This document shows positions 20,661 through 30,684 of a stretch of DNA of 30,684 bases, piece by piece (the first letter of the stretch is position 1; each line of letters opens with the position of its first letter). Below the pieces are notes generated by a model. That model was not told the origin of the DNA. It searched no databases and saw only the letters and a list, made by a program, of their open reading frames with translations. Both the position numbers and the translations under genes were made by a program. Source of the stretch: Mesostigma viride (lineage: Eukaryota; Streptophyta; Mesostigmatophyceae; Mesostigmatales; Mesostigmataceae). Location: positions 70,001 through 100,684 of the forward strand of contig RPFO01000279.1 in assembly GCA_009746045.1 (NCBI GenBank), given 5' to 3'.

Positions 20661-22092
20661 CTACAAAGGTGCTGACTGGGGCTGGCCCGGTGCCGAGTGC
20701 GTGACATCCCCGCTCGCGGCGCCGATGGATGGGGTCTCCTCGGCAGGTTCTGCTGTGCGCTCGCTTGGTGCGCTCGAGGCGCCGATGCTTGTGCGGTTGT
20801 GCGAGTTTGTGCTTGCGTCAGAGTAGGGCCACGGGTTGTTTATGTTGTCGAACAAGACACGCGTGGCACCTGCCGGAAGGAAGCACGCGTCCTCGCCACC
20901 TCCTTGAAACATTCCTCCACGTCGTCCCACTCGCGCCTTGGCCCAGACCGCATCACGGTCGTGGCCTGAAGGGCCTCGCGCACCTTCTTCTTGTCCCAGC
21001 ACTTGGAGGCGATGTCTTCCCAATCTTCCCACAGCTCAGGCCGCTTGTCCCGCACCTCCTGCTTGTGGTGTCATGATCACACGGCAAGTACATTCATTTT
21101 AACCGTGCATGCATTGAACAAACAATATAAGTCATTGTTGGCATACAAAAACTAAATGGAGTGACATGCAGTATAGGCCTATGTACCAATGTGTTAAAGA
21201 AAGTAAGCGCATGCCACGAAACAATGATAAGAAGGCTGCTTACCTGCACCGTGAAGTGCAACATCTTCAGATAGTACAAAAGTACCACGCGGCAGAAGTC
21301 CTCCTTCAGCCATGCTGGAAGGTCTGCGTACTTCTTGATGCGATTGGTGGTGGCCGTCCCCACCAACCACGGCGTGTAATCGTCGGACACACGCACCAGG
21401 CCAAACTTGTACAAGTTGGACCGGTGGTTGGCCAGGCGCTTGATCAGCGCAGCCCGGACTTGAACGTAATCCTCCGCAGGAACCGAGTCGGCGGGGCTTC
21501 TCACGATGCCCGACTCCTGGAAGAACATGGCGATCGCGCCACGCAGACCCATCTCCCTGACGGACCGCTCCTGGTCCAGCTGAACCTCTTCCCGACGTCA
21601 GGGCGAACGACAGCAATGCCTGGAGAGGTGTTCGACAGCTGCCGAAAAAGCTGGGGTCGTCTTCTGCAAACGTGCAATGTGCAAGATAGAGAAAGTGCGA
21701 AGTTAGAAATCTGGAATAATGAATCGTGTAAAGCAAAAAAGTTCAGCAAATAAGCTATAAAATGCGTAATGTGCTACCCACGAAATTCCTGGGCAGTTTG
21801 GTGCCCAGTCGCGTCATGAGACTGGCGACGTCTTGTCTCAATGCCGCCACCTCCTGCCTGAGGCCCTCCTCCGCCCTGTTGGCCGCGATTTGCAAGTTCC
21901 TGCCGGCGGAGGTGGTGGCCGGTGCATCCGGGGGGGCGCCATATCGTCGTCCTCGCCGGAGGACGACGAGGAAGAGGAATCGGATTCGGATTCGGATTCG
22001 GAGGAAGGCAACTGGCGGCTTTTCTTGCGCCGCCGGCCGATGTCCTCCTCCTCCCGCGACATCATGGCCTTCTTCTTGAGCTTGGGCGCCAT
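20661..22092 (-). pseudogene. Hypothetical coiled-coil/acidic protein, spliced, with apparent frameshifts; possible accessory protein of the neighbouring element
   Basis: The ATG at 22092 opens MAPKLKKKAMMSREEED, a basic patch, and an acidic Ser/Glu tract (ESESESDSSSSSSSGEDDD). After an apparent shift at G7 (21930-21936) comes a coiled coil (NRAEEGLRQEVAALRQDVASL). Exon 1 ends at 21782 before GTGGGT. Exon 2 starts near 21675 and ends at 21244 before GTAAGC; its best part holds GLRGAIAMFFQESGI and YKFGLVRVSDDYTPWLVG. Exon 3 starts at 21058 with EVRDKRPELWEDWEDI and ends in a Ser/Pro/Ala-rich tail near 20661. Further apparent shifts lie near 21591 and 20870. I do not recognise the family; a DNA-binding accessory protein of a transposon is a guess from composition and neighbourhood. 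The start lies about 65 bp from the left subterminal block and reads away from it. Confidence 0.55.
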
Positions 22093-22156
22093 AGAAACTG
22101 ATGAGCTGCGCGTAAACGTCAACTGGAGTCACCTACGGTGGTGAAGACGTGAAGGC

Positions 22157-22690
22157 GCACTTTCAAATTTCGCGTGCACTCCTGGTGCACTGTCAAATTT
22201 CGCGTACACACGTGGTTGCAGCCATCCGACGGCTACAACCCCAGTGGTCAGGGGCAAACCAAACATCGCACGGTACACGTTCTTGCGGCATCGCTGTCAG
22301 GTCACCCTAAACGCGGCAACCCGCTGTTATACTGGCGGCAGTTGTGTACCACCCCCCTCCTTCCCACGGCAGGTACGCAGCGACTCGCTGTTGTGCTGGC
22401 TGCAATTGTGTATCACTTGTACGGTATTTGTGTATCACTTGTACGGTATTTGTGTATCACTTGTCCTCCTTCCCACGGCAGGTACGCAGCGACCCGCTGT
22501 TGTCCTGGCTGCAATTGTGTATCACTTGTACGGTATTTGTGTATCACTTGTACGGTATTTGTGTATCACCCTCCTTCCCACGGCAGGTACGCAGCGACCC
22601 GCTGTCGACCTGGCTGCAATTGTGTATCACTTGTACGGTATTTGTGTATCACCCCCCTCCTTCCCGCGGCAGTTGTGTACCACCTTCGGT
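22157..22690. repeat. Left subterminal repeat block of the large transposon-like region
   Basis: Two direct copies of GCACT(T/G)TCAAATTTCGCGT (22157-22175 and 22187-22205) lead the block. Three to four tandem units of about 100 bp follow, built from CTCCTTCCCACGGCAGGTACG, CAGCGACCCGCTGT, CTGGCTGCAATTGTGTATCA and CTTGTACGGTATTTGTGTAT. The same words occur in reverse complement at 30561-30684. The CACT at 22158 would suit a CACTA-type terminus, but the matching right end is outside the window. Confidence 0.85.
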
Positions 22691-23146
22691 TTAGTTAGGT
22701 ATTGGTGTAAGCCTCGTGTTGTAATTGCTGTACGTCCATGGCGTTTGTTGCAACTGGAGGTGTATACAATATTAATGGGACGACACTGCATGGCAACGAT
22801 GCGCACGGAATTGTCAGCCTGACAAGCAAATGAGCTGGCTGAAGACTCGTCGATCTCAGGCATATTACAAGTCCCCCCAAAAGTCGTTCGTAGGTGAGGC
22901 CTTGAACGTTCTCGTCGTCAGGCACCCTTCTCGTTCCCCGATATCGGTCCACAACCGCTCGTCGCGCGCCCCAATGTCGGTGCCTCCTGGTCCGTTCCCA
23001 GCGGCGGGAACGACGGAGCCAAACGGCGAAGGCTGTTTGGTGAGCCACGCCAGGAATGCCCGCAAGGTGAACAGCTGTTGAAGACCGCCGAAGCTGTTGA
23101 AGTGGCTGAAGTGGATACACGGTCGCCGGAGCCCGATGCGGCGGGC

Positions 23147-26100
23147 ATGGAAGGCGTAGAGCCTGCTGAGCCGCGCCCTGATGACTCAATGGAGGAGGAA
23201 TGGGGGGCGATGGCGGAGGAGGAGTTTACGGCAGACGGTGGGGCAGGGGGGGCGATGGCGGAGGAGGGGCTTACGACAGACGGTGGGGGAGGAACGGCTG
23301 GTGATGTTGAGGCCGGCGCCGGCCGTGCATCAAGAAACCCATGGGCATGGTCTAAGCCGTTGTCTGGGAACGCGGATTTTACACAGGCTTCGCTTTTCTG
23401 CATAGCCACGGAGTTTGGTCTTCCTGATAAGTGCATCGAAGCGTTTCAGGAACTGGCGAAGCACCCACAATACAGTGTGACCAGCCACGGGGAGTTCGGC
23501 GTGGCTAGGAGACGGTCATTGGAGAAGGGCCTGCCCCTTGCGGACGCACTGACTGTGAATTGGGTCCCAGCGGAGGCAGAGGGCGATCCTTTGCGTGAGG
23601 CAGTCAAGTTCACTTACATCAGCATACAGTCAACGCTATCCGCTCTGCTGCAGAATGAGTCGTTCACGGGGAAACTGTTGCTAGAACACGAGATGAATGA
23701 GGATCGGCGTGTGTGGACTTTCAATCAGACCCAGTTTTACAACACCCATCCAACAGTTCAACAACAGGAGGTGCAGCTTCCCGCCTTGGCAGCAAGTTCC
23801 AGTGAGAAGCGGCAGAGTGTCGTCCGCATTGGGGACACCATCATGGTGTTAATGGACAACAACAAGGGGCAGCGAAAGCGAGAAGAACTTTGCCTTGTCC
23901 GCGCTGTCTTCATGCAAGTAAACGCTGACGGTACTCGTGAGCCATGGGCGAAAGTCCGGTAAGTGGCACGGATGGTGCTTTTGTGTCGATGTACACTCAT
24001 CATGATATGCCCTTGGGATTGCACATGCTGAGTTAATTGCATTCTGCTGAAAACAGATTGGTGTCTGTCCGGGCTCCCTTGTTGGTTGGTACCAGTTGAC
24101 CACTATAAACTGCCGTAATGGGCATGCATCCGGGCCAGTGCAAGCATGGTTATTAAACTGGGTTGTGGGAAGTGCAATGTTTGCACCATATATCAAGTAT
24201 GATGACAGTGTTTATGCAGCAATGTGGTGTGTTTAGAGACCAAATAATGTCGTAGCCTTTTTGGTCCTGCATGAGCGCAAAGTTCCGAACACTATTTTCC
24301 CGAGGTTAGCCACTCCTCGGCATCCTCGGCATCCTAAATTGAGACCACGCATGCGCAGGATGACACAGAGTGCACTACATTTGGTGGGAGGATATTGACG
24401 TGTGCACGTCCAGCACGCTTGGATGGATCTAGTATTGTATATTGATGACAATCCTATAGTATTTGCCCGCCGTCATGATGCCTGCAGGTTCTTCTACCGC
24501 GCAAGGGATTGTCCGGGGGGACCGTACCGCGGGATGCCGATCGTGTCAGTGAGGTCTTCTGGACGAAGCATGAGCAGGAGATCTCTTTACTGAACTACGG
24601 GGGTCACATTGACGTGGTTGGCGTCCGTAAGTGGAGGAAATTTGCCGAGGCTGACCGAGAGGGCGGGCGAGTGTTCTTCATGCGCAGGTCGTACAACCTG
24701 TCCCCGGACAAGCCTCGGTACAAGAGGCTGAGATTCTCTAGATGGGAAGCCGAATTCCGCTGTTACCGCCCTTCTAAGGATGGTCTACGCATCCTATATT
24801 TGGTAGTGGCGTTGTGGGATGACTCATTTGAGGAGTATCTCCATCGGCATGGGACGCTGGAAGCGCATTTGTTCACTGTTCTGAACATCGAGCGCGCCGA
24901 CAACAAGTCAAGAGACATGATCTTCCCCATCACCGTGAGAGATACACATGTGCCACGAGAGGCAGTCCTTGAGTGTCTTGTGGAGGACATGGATGCGATG
25001 GCAGAGGGCGTGCCCATGCTTGTGAAGTTTCCCAATACGCCAATGGAGCGGTGGGAAATCCGTGTCGCGAACCTGAACGTGATGGATTCGGCCGCCCGCA
25101 ACGGCGCGATGGGGCACAAGGGTTGCACCGGCGACAAAGTGAGTGATGTTGTCACGTAGCTTGGTTCGGGGTGCTGCCCATGTGACCTTGATGTATTGGG
25201 AAGCTGTGTTGGTTTGTTATCACCGTAACCATCAGGCCTTCTTTTATTTCTGCGTACCTTGGTGTGCGGCGCATTGTGGGTGTGTGCGCCACTGCAGGGA
25301 TGCCCCTTTTGCAACGTTCACCACGACGACTGGGCGGATGCGACGGTGGACGTGGCGGAGTACATGCGCAGTGAGAAGCAAACGGCGGAAATATTGGAGG
25401 AGATGGAGGGCATGGCGACGGCCACGGCACGGAAAGAGAAGGCGAAGGAGACCGGGGTGATGTATCAGCCGCTGTGGCCTTGGCGGGAGCTTCGATTCTT
25501 TGACCGCTACCGGCAGTATCCGATGGATATCTTTCACAATCTGACGTTGGGTCTATGTAAGCAGGTGGCTCGCTACCTCGAGGAGGATGGAATTCCCACT
25601 CGCCAGCACCCGGAGTTGGATGCTTGGGTAAGCGCACACCCCACGCGCGTCGGGAGCCGGCTGCCGCAGGGGAAAGCTTTTACCTTGTATCCACATTACA
25701 AGGGAATGGAGCTGCTGACCCTACTGTTCCAAATGCCTTTTGCACTTCCCATGCTGCTGCTGAGGAGGCGGAATGAGGGAGATGATAAGGAGAAAAGGAA
25801 GGCCCGGCGGATCAGCAAGATGGTGATGCACCTCGCCAAGTGGGCGCAGATGATGCTTGGTCCCGTTACGTCTCCAATCTACAACTTGGCTGCTGACAAC
25901 GTCTACGCCACTTTTCAAGAGTGTTTCGGCACCTTGTGGCCGCGTGGCAGCCTTGCAGGAAAGGGTCCTGGGGCAATGGCTGAGGCAGCGGATGGCGACG
26001 AAAAGAAGAAAAACGCGGAGAAGAAGAAGAAGAACGCGGAGAAGAAGAAGAAGAGGATGGCACGCCAAGACAATGCCGCCAGCCATAACGTCCACATACC

Positions 26101-27387
26101 GCGCCATGCTTTGGCACAGACTGACGATGTGGGTCGTATCTGGTCCTTGGGCCCGCATGAATTTGAGGGGTACCACTTATTCCTGAAATCTCTCATGGAG
26201 TCCATGGCCAAATGCCACAGCAAGGAGCCGGGGCGTTACTTGCTGCAGAAACTACAGGGCTACTTGGCGTGGCAGTCAATGCTGGTTAAGGAGACATCCC
26301 AGCTCGATGAACGCGTGCTGCAAACCTTGCAGGAAAGCAGGATGTTCAACAAGCTGTATCCCAAAGCGGCCGCGACTGGTAGTGGCGCGAGTGGCGGTCC
26401 TTCTGGGCGGGAGGTGTGGGTGCGGCAAGGGGCGACTTTTCCAACGGTCATACACGAGCGCTGCGCGTTGGGGCGCATCGAGCAGGTGAGGAAACGCATG
26501 GGCGCTGTTGCTATGGCTGCGCTGGCGCTAGGGCTAGGGCATTCCTTGGTGTGCTGGGCCGACCCAGCATTTCCGTTCATATGCCCAGGCTAACAACGGC
26601 ACTTGTGTGTTTTGCATGTGGTGCTGTGTGTGTGCAGGTCATGGGGGGCATGCCTTGCGGCCGTAACCCTAAGTCAACACCTACGTTGGCGGAAATTGGC
26701 GCTGACAAGCAGACGGTGGACGAGCTTCTCGCCCCGCTGGGCTGTCCACCCTGGGATGAAGCAACTGGCAGCGTGAAGGTTTATGCTAGTGCAGTAGTCG
26801 GTGCCAGGACCATTACGACTGGGGAGGTCAGGTGCTTCCACACTGATGCATACCCGGAAGGTCAAGTGGCGACGGCAGACTCATTGGCATACCAGGCGGC
26901 GGACAATGTGGACGCTGAATTTTGGTTTGCTGAGGTTGGCACCATCTTCATGCTGACGCCTGCTGAGGGGGCCATGGGGAGCATGTGGTTTGTCCCGATT
27001 TGGTTTGAGTCAGGGAATGCAGAGGACGTTCAGGGCAAGCCCATGTTCAACATGGACGAAACTTGGACGGACTGTCCTGTGTTCACCAAAGACATGACAC
27101 TGTCCTCGCAGTGGAAAGCCAACGGGAAGTATCCACAGCCTCTGTCCTACCTGGGGTCACAGGTCCGACTGTTGCATCAGTGCTGGCGGCGTGGTTGCGA
27201 AACCAAATGCAAAGTAAAGCATGTGGCGGCACGTGTAGGTGACACCACATCAGAACCAGTCCTACAGGTGAAGCACGACCACCTTGGGAACAACCACTAT
27301 GTGCTGGATGCGTTTGATTGGGCGTGCCCAGCGTACTATCGTGACCTGCACATGGGGGGCGTGACGGACCAGCATGGGAAACGATGA
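23147..27387 (+). CDS. EnSpm/CACTA-like (Tnp2-type) transposase with BAH domain, four exons, one apparent frameshift
   Basis: Exons: (5' end unsure) 23147-23958, 24488-25138, 25298-26485, 26638-27387 (TGA). All introns are GT-AG with GTAAGT, GTGAGT and GTGAGG donors. The first in-frame ATG is 23147, but the frame stays open back to 22898, so an upstream exon is likely. After an acidic leader, about residues 225-345 fit a BAH domain: GDTIMVLMDN, then WAKVR|FFYRARDC across the first junction, EVFWTKHEQE, FFMRRSYN. Next come a CPFCNVHH zinc-binding-like site (about 489) and LRFFDRYRQYPMDIFHNLTLG (about 553), the form seen in Tnp2 transposases, then a Lys-rich linker and a C-terminal part with FAEVGTIFMLTP...WFVPIWF, like the DUF4216-type tail. 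The frame slips in the G6 run at 24515-24520. It should cut and paste the element; BAH may target chromatin. The class call is by motif memory, not search. Confidence 0.62.
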
Positions 27388-27442
27388 CCTGCATAGGATG
27401 GCCGTGTCAGATAATCACGGCATTTTGTAACGTAGGGAGCCA

Positions 27443-28010
27443 GTGTATTTATATTGTTGGCCATGGGGCTGAGGTTGTGAGCATCCCATTCGTCATGCTC
27501 GTGCCCAGTTTGCGTGTGCCCAGTTTTGGGGACATTGTATTTATATTGTTGGCCATGGGGCTGAGCTAGGTTGTGAGCATCCCATTCGTCATGCGAGGGC
27601 CCAGTTTGCGGTGCCCAGTTTTGGGGACATTGTATTTATATTGTTGGCCATGGGGCTGAGGTTGTGAGCATCCCATTCGTCATGCTCGTGCCCAGTTTGC
27701 GGTGCCCAGTTTTGGGGACATTGTATTTATATTGTTGGCCATGGGGCTGAGGTTGTGAGCATCCCATTCGTCATGCTCGTGCCCAGTTTGCGTGTGCCCA
27801 GTTTTGGGGACATTGTATTTATATTGTTGGCCATGGGGCTGAGGTTGTGAGCATCCCATTCGTCATGCTCGTGCCCAGTTTGCGTGTGCCCAGTTTTGGG
27901 GACATTGTATTTATATTGTTGGCCATGGGGCTGAGGTTGTGAGCATCCCATTCGTCATGCTCGTGCCCAGTTTGCGTGTGCCCAGTTTTGGGGACATCCT
28001 ATTGTGATGT
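27443..28010. repeat. 93-bp satellite, about 6 copies
   Basis: TGTATTTATATTGTTGGCCA recurs about every 93 bp, each unit followed by GGGGCTGAGGTTGTGAGCAT and CCCAGTTTGCG. It begins about 55 bp after the transposase stop codon. No gene reads through it. Confidence 0.95.
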
Positions 28011-28354
28011 TTTTCTGTATTCATATACGTGGTAAGGGAACGACCCATTAGGAAATTATCTGAGACTTTGCAATTGAAGTCGGACAAGTTCTATGCTCCA
28101 TGTACACTGCATGATACACCTGGATATCAAATATTACATAACTTGGTTAAGGTTTCGTTCCATCACTCCGAGGGCTCCTGATCTGTGGCTCGCCAATGGG
28201 AGCACGAGTTTAAGTAATTGATGTGACCTTTTGTGGATGCCCTACCTAACGCGAAGGCATGATCATCTTCCCATGCAGTGAGCAGTTTAATTGAACCTGG
28301 GGCCAGTCTTTTTAAGGCAACGAGACAAGTGGGGCGTCATATTAATAGGTACAT
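28011..28354. other. No feature recognised
   Basis: Single-copy AT-rich sequence between two satellites; no ORF or RNA gene that I can support. Confidence 0.5.
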
Positions 28355-28405
28355 GAATTAATTAGTTAATGAGGAACATCACTCCGTTGGGAGTCAATGG
28401 AGCAC
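28355..28405. repeat. Dispersed hairpin repeat, copy 3
   Basis: AATTAATTAG, then CACTCCGTTGGGAGTCAATGG and AGCACAT, related to the copies at 13274 and 13692. As with copy 2, a TGGA array follows, here about 100 bp downstream. Confidence 0.55.
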
Positions 28406-28505
28406 ATATCCCTGAGAAGGGGCATATGGCTTTAAAGACATCCTGGGCTACTTCATGCAAGGGTGGTTACTTCATGCAAGGTTAACGTCGTGCTCCCTTT
28501 CTGCT

Positions 28506-29297
28506 TGATGGATGGATGGATGGATGGATGGATGGATGGATGGATGGGTGGGTGGGTGGGTGGGTGGATGGATGGATGGATGGATGGATGGATGGATGGA
28601 TGGGTGGGTGGGTGGGTGGGTGGGTGGGTGGGTGGGTGGGTGGGTGGGTGGGTGGGTGGGTGGGTGGGTGGGTGGGTGGGTGGGTGGGTGGGTGGGTGGG
28701 TGGGTGGGTGGGTGGGTGGGTGGGTGGGTGGGTGGGTGGGTGGTGGGTGGTGGGTGGGTGGGTGGGTGGGTGGGTGGGTGGGTGGGTGGGTGGGTGGGTG
28801 GGTGGGGGGTGGGTGGGTGGGTGGGTGGGTGGGTGGGTGGGTGGGTGGGTGGGTGGGTGGATGGGATGGATGGATGGATGGATGGATGGATGGATGGGTG
28901 GGTGGGTGGGTGGGTGGGTGGGTGGGTGGGTGGGTGGGTGGGTGGGTGGGTGGGAGGGTGGGTGGGTGGGTGGGTGGGTGGGTGGGTGGGTGGGTGGGTG
29001 GGTGGGTGGATGGATGGATGGATGGATGGATGGATGGATGGTGGGTGGGTGGGTGGGTGGGTGGGTGGGTGGGTGGGTGGGTGGGTGGGTGGGTGGGTGG
29101 GTGGGTGGGTGGGTGGGTGGGTGGGTGGGTGGGTGGGTGGGTGGGTGGGTGGGTGGGTGGGTGGGTGGGTGGGTGGGTGGGTGGGTGGGTGGGTGGGTGG
29201 GTGGGTGGGTGGGTGGGTGGGTGGGTGGGTGGGTGGGTGGGTGGGTGGGTGGGTGGGTGGGTGGGTGGGTGGGTGGGAGGGTGGGTGGGTGGGTGGT
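28506..29297. repeat. Mixed (TGGA)n/(TGGG)n array
   Basis: Four TGGA blocks alternate with longer TGGG blocks, with a few one-base slips (near 28741, 28803, 28863 and 29041). The [12 protein letters not shown] readings are artefacts. It lies between the transposase and the convergent oxygenase gene. Confidence 0.98.
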
Positions 29298-29440
29298 GGA
29301 CTACTTACACAATACAATAATCTAGTGCTTAACGGTTGGGGGATGATGCAGACGATATTTGTTTAAACTTTTGTGTAATTATTTTCTAATGAGATTAGCA
29401 TAGTACTCCGTGGCATGCCTTGGCGCATGACACGCAAGTA

Positions 29441-29460
29441 CTTACTTACTTACTTACTTA
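29441..29460. repeat. Short (CTTA)n microsatellite
   Basis: Five TTAC/CTTA units. The stop codon of the oxygenase reading (29460-29458, minus strand) falls at its right end. Confidence 0.8.
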
Positions 29461-30455
29461 CACAATCACTGGGCAAACGCTATCTGCGAGACCCTGGTTG
29501 CCCAATCGCCTTGCCGTGCTGATGCCCTTGAAAAAAATGCGGCGATTTTCCACCTGGTACGCGGCACCAGCATGCACATGTGCTCCATGCCACAAGACAA
29601 CATCACCAGGATTGAGCATCACCTCAGTTTTTCCCTCCCCCTCTTGGAGATGTCCCTCTTCCTATAATGTCGGATACTATTGTCGTACGAAACCCAACGT
29701 GTGTCGGGTTGTACAGCGATGATGCAACTTACTGGGAAGTATACCTCCCATGCCAAAACTTCACGTGTAAGATCGGAATGGGGCCCTTGTTCTTTGCAGT
29801 TAGCCAGGCTTCGGAGCACCAGCAACTCACGTGGCTTAGGCACGTAGGACATGTCCAGCGCAGCATGCAGGATCTTGACCGCCAATCCCACGACGAGCTT
29901 CCCAAACGGGCTGTCTTCGTCGATAAGGGCTTGGCTACGTTGCTTTGGAGGGAATGAAAACGTCTTGGTGTTCTCGTTGTACTTCCGAAAAATTCTGTCA
30001 AATTTAGTATCCGGAATGTCTTGCGCAGCATTCAGCATCTGCACGCGTACTTCCTCGCTTACGATGCCTCGTATGACAGTGTATCCCCTCTCCCTGATAT
30101 CCGCCGCACACTTCTTTTGTAAAGGGGTTTCGGCAATGTTCCTCTCACGCAATGCCACGTTTTCAATCGCCTTTTCCCCGGCATTCTTCCGGTTGCCCAC
30201 ACGGTGGTTCTCTTCGGCTTTCAATGAGGCGGGCGTTTTTTTCTTGGCAGGAACCTTCTTGGCCGCCGCCCGCCTTGCTTTTTGCCTTTCCGCCTGCTGC
30301 TTCCTATATTCCTTCAATCCACCAGCCCTCTTGATAGCAGCTTTCTGGTCGATGTCGCGCCACCTGTTTGCCTTCATAATTTTGGCTTGCATCTTCTTCA
30401 TGGCTTTGCACGCCTTGGCGACTTCCTGCTGACTAGCCAAGTCGGATTCCATCAT
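29458..30455 (-). CDS. 2-oxoglutarate/Fe(II)-dependent dioxygenase (cupin fold), one apparent frameshift
   Basis: Two adjacent ATG codons at 30455 and 30452 start the ORF. Residues 1 to about 100 are a Lys/Arg/Ala-rich helical region (MKANRWRDIDQKAA, AERQKARRAAAKK), likely nucleic-acid binding. From about 115 comes the oxygenase: RGYTVIRGIV, LLVLRSLANC, the metal-binding HSD at about 226-228, CIIAVQPDTRWV, then PGDVVLWHGAHVHAG with the distal His at about 295, and NRRIFF whose Arg is placed to bind 2-oxoglutarate. The frame breaks (TGA at 29619) just before LNPGDVV. One extra base in the G- or A-run at 29628-29642 restores it, giving about 332 residues. The family oxidises C-H bonds with Fe(II), O2 and 2-oxoglutarate; TET/JBP and AlkB act on nucleic acids, others on proteins. 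The substrate is unknown; the basic N-terminus and the element suggest DNA or chromatin. Confidence 0.7.
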
Positions 30456-30560
30456 ATACCGGCAAAGAAAACAGGGTTTAAAAGCAACCGAGTATGTAAA
30501 GGCTATCGATCGTGCTGTTTAGGGTTATACCAACCTTCAGTACAAAATTAATTGGCGGGC

Positions 30561-30684
30561 TGCCATGCACAACATCGGGTCGCTGCGTACCTGCCGTGGG
30601 AAGGAGGACAAGTGATACACAAATACCGTACAAGTGATACACAATTGCAGCCAGGTCGACAGCGGGTCGCTGCGTGCCTGCCGT
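30561..30684. repeat. Right subterminal repeat block, inverted relative to 22157-22690 (runs off the window)
   Basis: On the minus strand it reads ACGGCAGGCACGCAGCGACC, CGCTGTCGACCTGGCTGCAA, TTGTGTATCACTTGTACGGT, then CCTCCTTCCCACGGCAGGTA. These are the words and order of the left block, closest to 22576-22650. It lies about 105 bp upstream of the oxygenase start. The true end of the element is beyond 30684. Confidence 0.85.

Noticed and set aside
22918-23436. Minus-strand ORFs opposite the start of the transposase gene
   Set aside because: Open, but the plus frame continues into a spliced gene with recognisable domains, so these are probably shadows.
29628-29642. Programmed -1 ribosomal frameshift in the oxygenase
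   Set aside because: The direction would be right, but no X-XXY-YYZ slippery heptamer lies in the zero frame.
29641-29732. A 92-bp intron in the oxygenase gene (GTAAGT donor, phase 0 on both sides) instead of a frameshift
   Set aside because: It fits splice rules, but it would remove CIIAVQPDTRWV, a core strand of the fold, and shorten the HxD-to-His spacing. A one-base slip matches the other breaks. Not fully excluded.

Overview
The window looks like nuclear DNA of a eukaryote, most likely a green alga. Coding segments are GC-rich and split by GT-AG introns, some over 1 kb. A short tract of the plant-type telomere motif (CCCTAAA) lies inside the sequence. A large share of the window is simple or satellite repeat. 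There is no sign of prokaryotic organisation (operons, Shine-Dalgarno sites, dense ORFs). Genus is inference only; no marker gene is present.

Layout. 1-2400: a partial unknown exon, an interstitial telomeric tract, one minus-strand ankyrin-repeat exon, and a 1.5 kb hAT-type element with perfect 17-bp inverted termini and a perfect 8-bp target duplication. 2400-5900: two minisatellites, then about 2.7 kb with no gene I can support. 6183-13159: one plus-strand gene for a PfkB-family carbohydrate kinase, in at least five exons joined in phase 0, with long introns full of tandem repeats. Its introns carry short degenerate copies of the neighbouring exon edges. 13250-20300: satellite territory. 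Two long TGGA arrays enclose a 1.57 kb unit and its internally deleted 0.56 kb copy; the second array passes into GGGA, followed by a 15-bp satellite.

20660-30684: a transposon-like region. A block of tandem subterminal repeats (about 22157-22690) recurs in inverted orientation at the right edge of the window (30561-30684, running off the end). Between these blocks lie a spliced plus-strand gene for a large EnSpm/CACTA-like transposase with a BAH domain, a 93-bp satellite, a TGGA/TGGG array, and a convergent minus-strand gene for a 2-oxoglutarate/Fe(II) dioxygenase. A third gene, minus strand and coiled-coil/acidic, starts just left of the left block. I read the region as a large element that carries its own chromatin-reading (BAH) and oxidative-modification (2OG oxygenase) functions. 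The right end is not in the window, so this is inference.

Caveat. The three genes of the 20660-30684 region carry four or five apparent frameshifts, and each would be cured by one extra base, mostly in a homopolymer. This points either to systematic homopolymer under-calling in the assembly or to a decayed element. Repeat lengths, especially of the pure TGGA arrays, should not be trusted.
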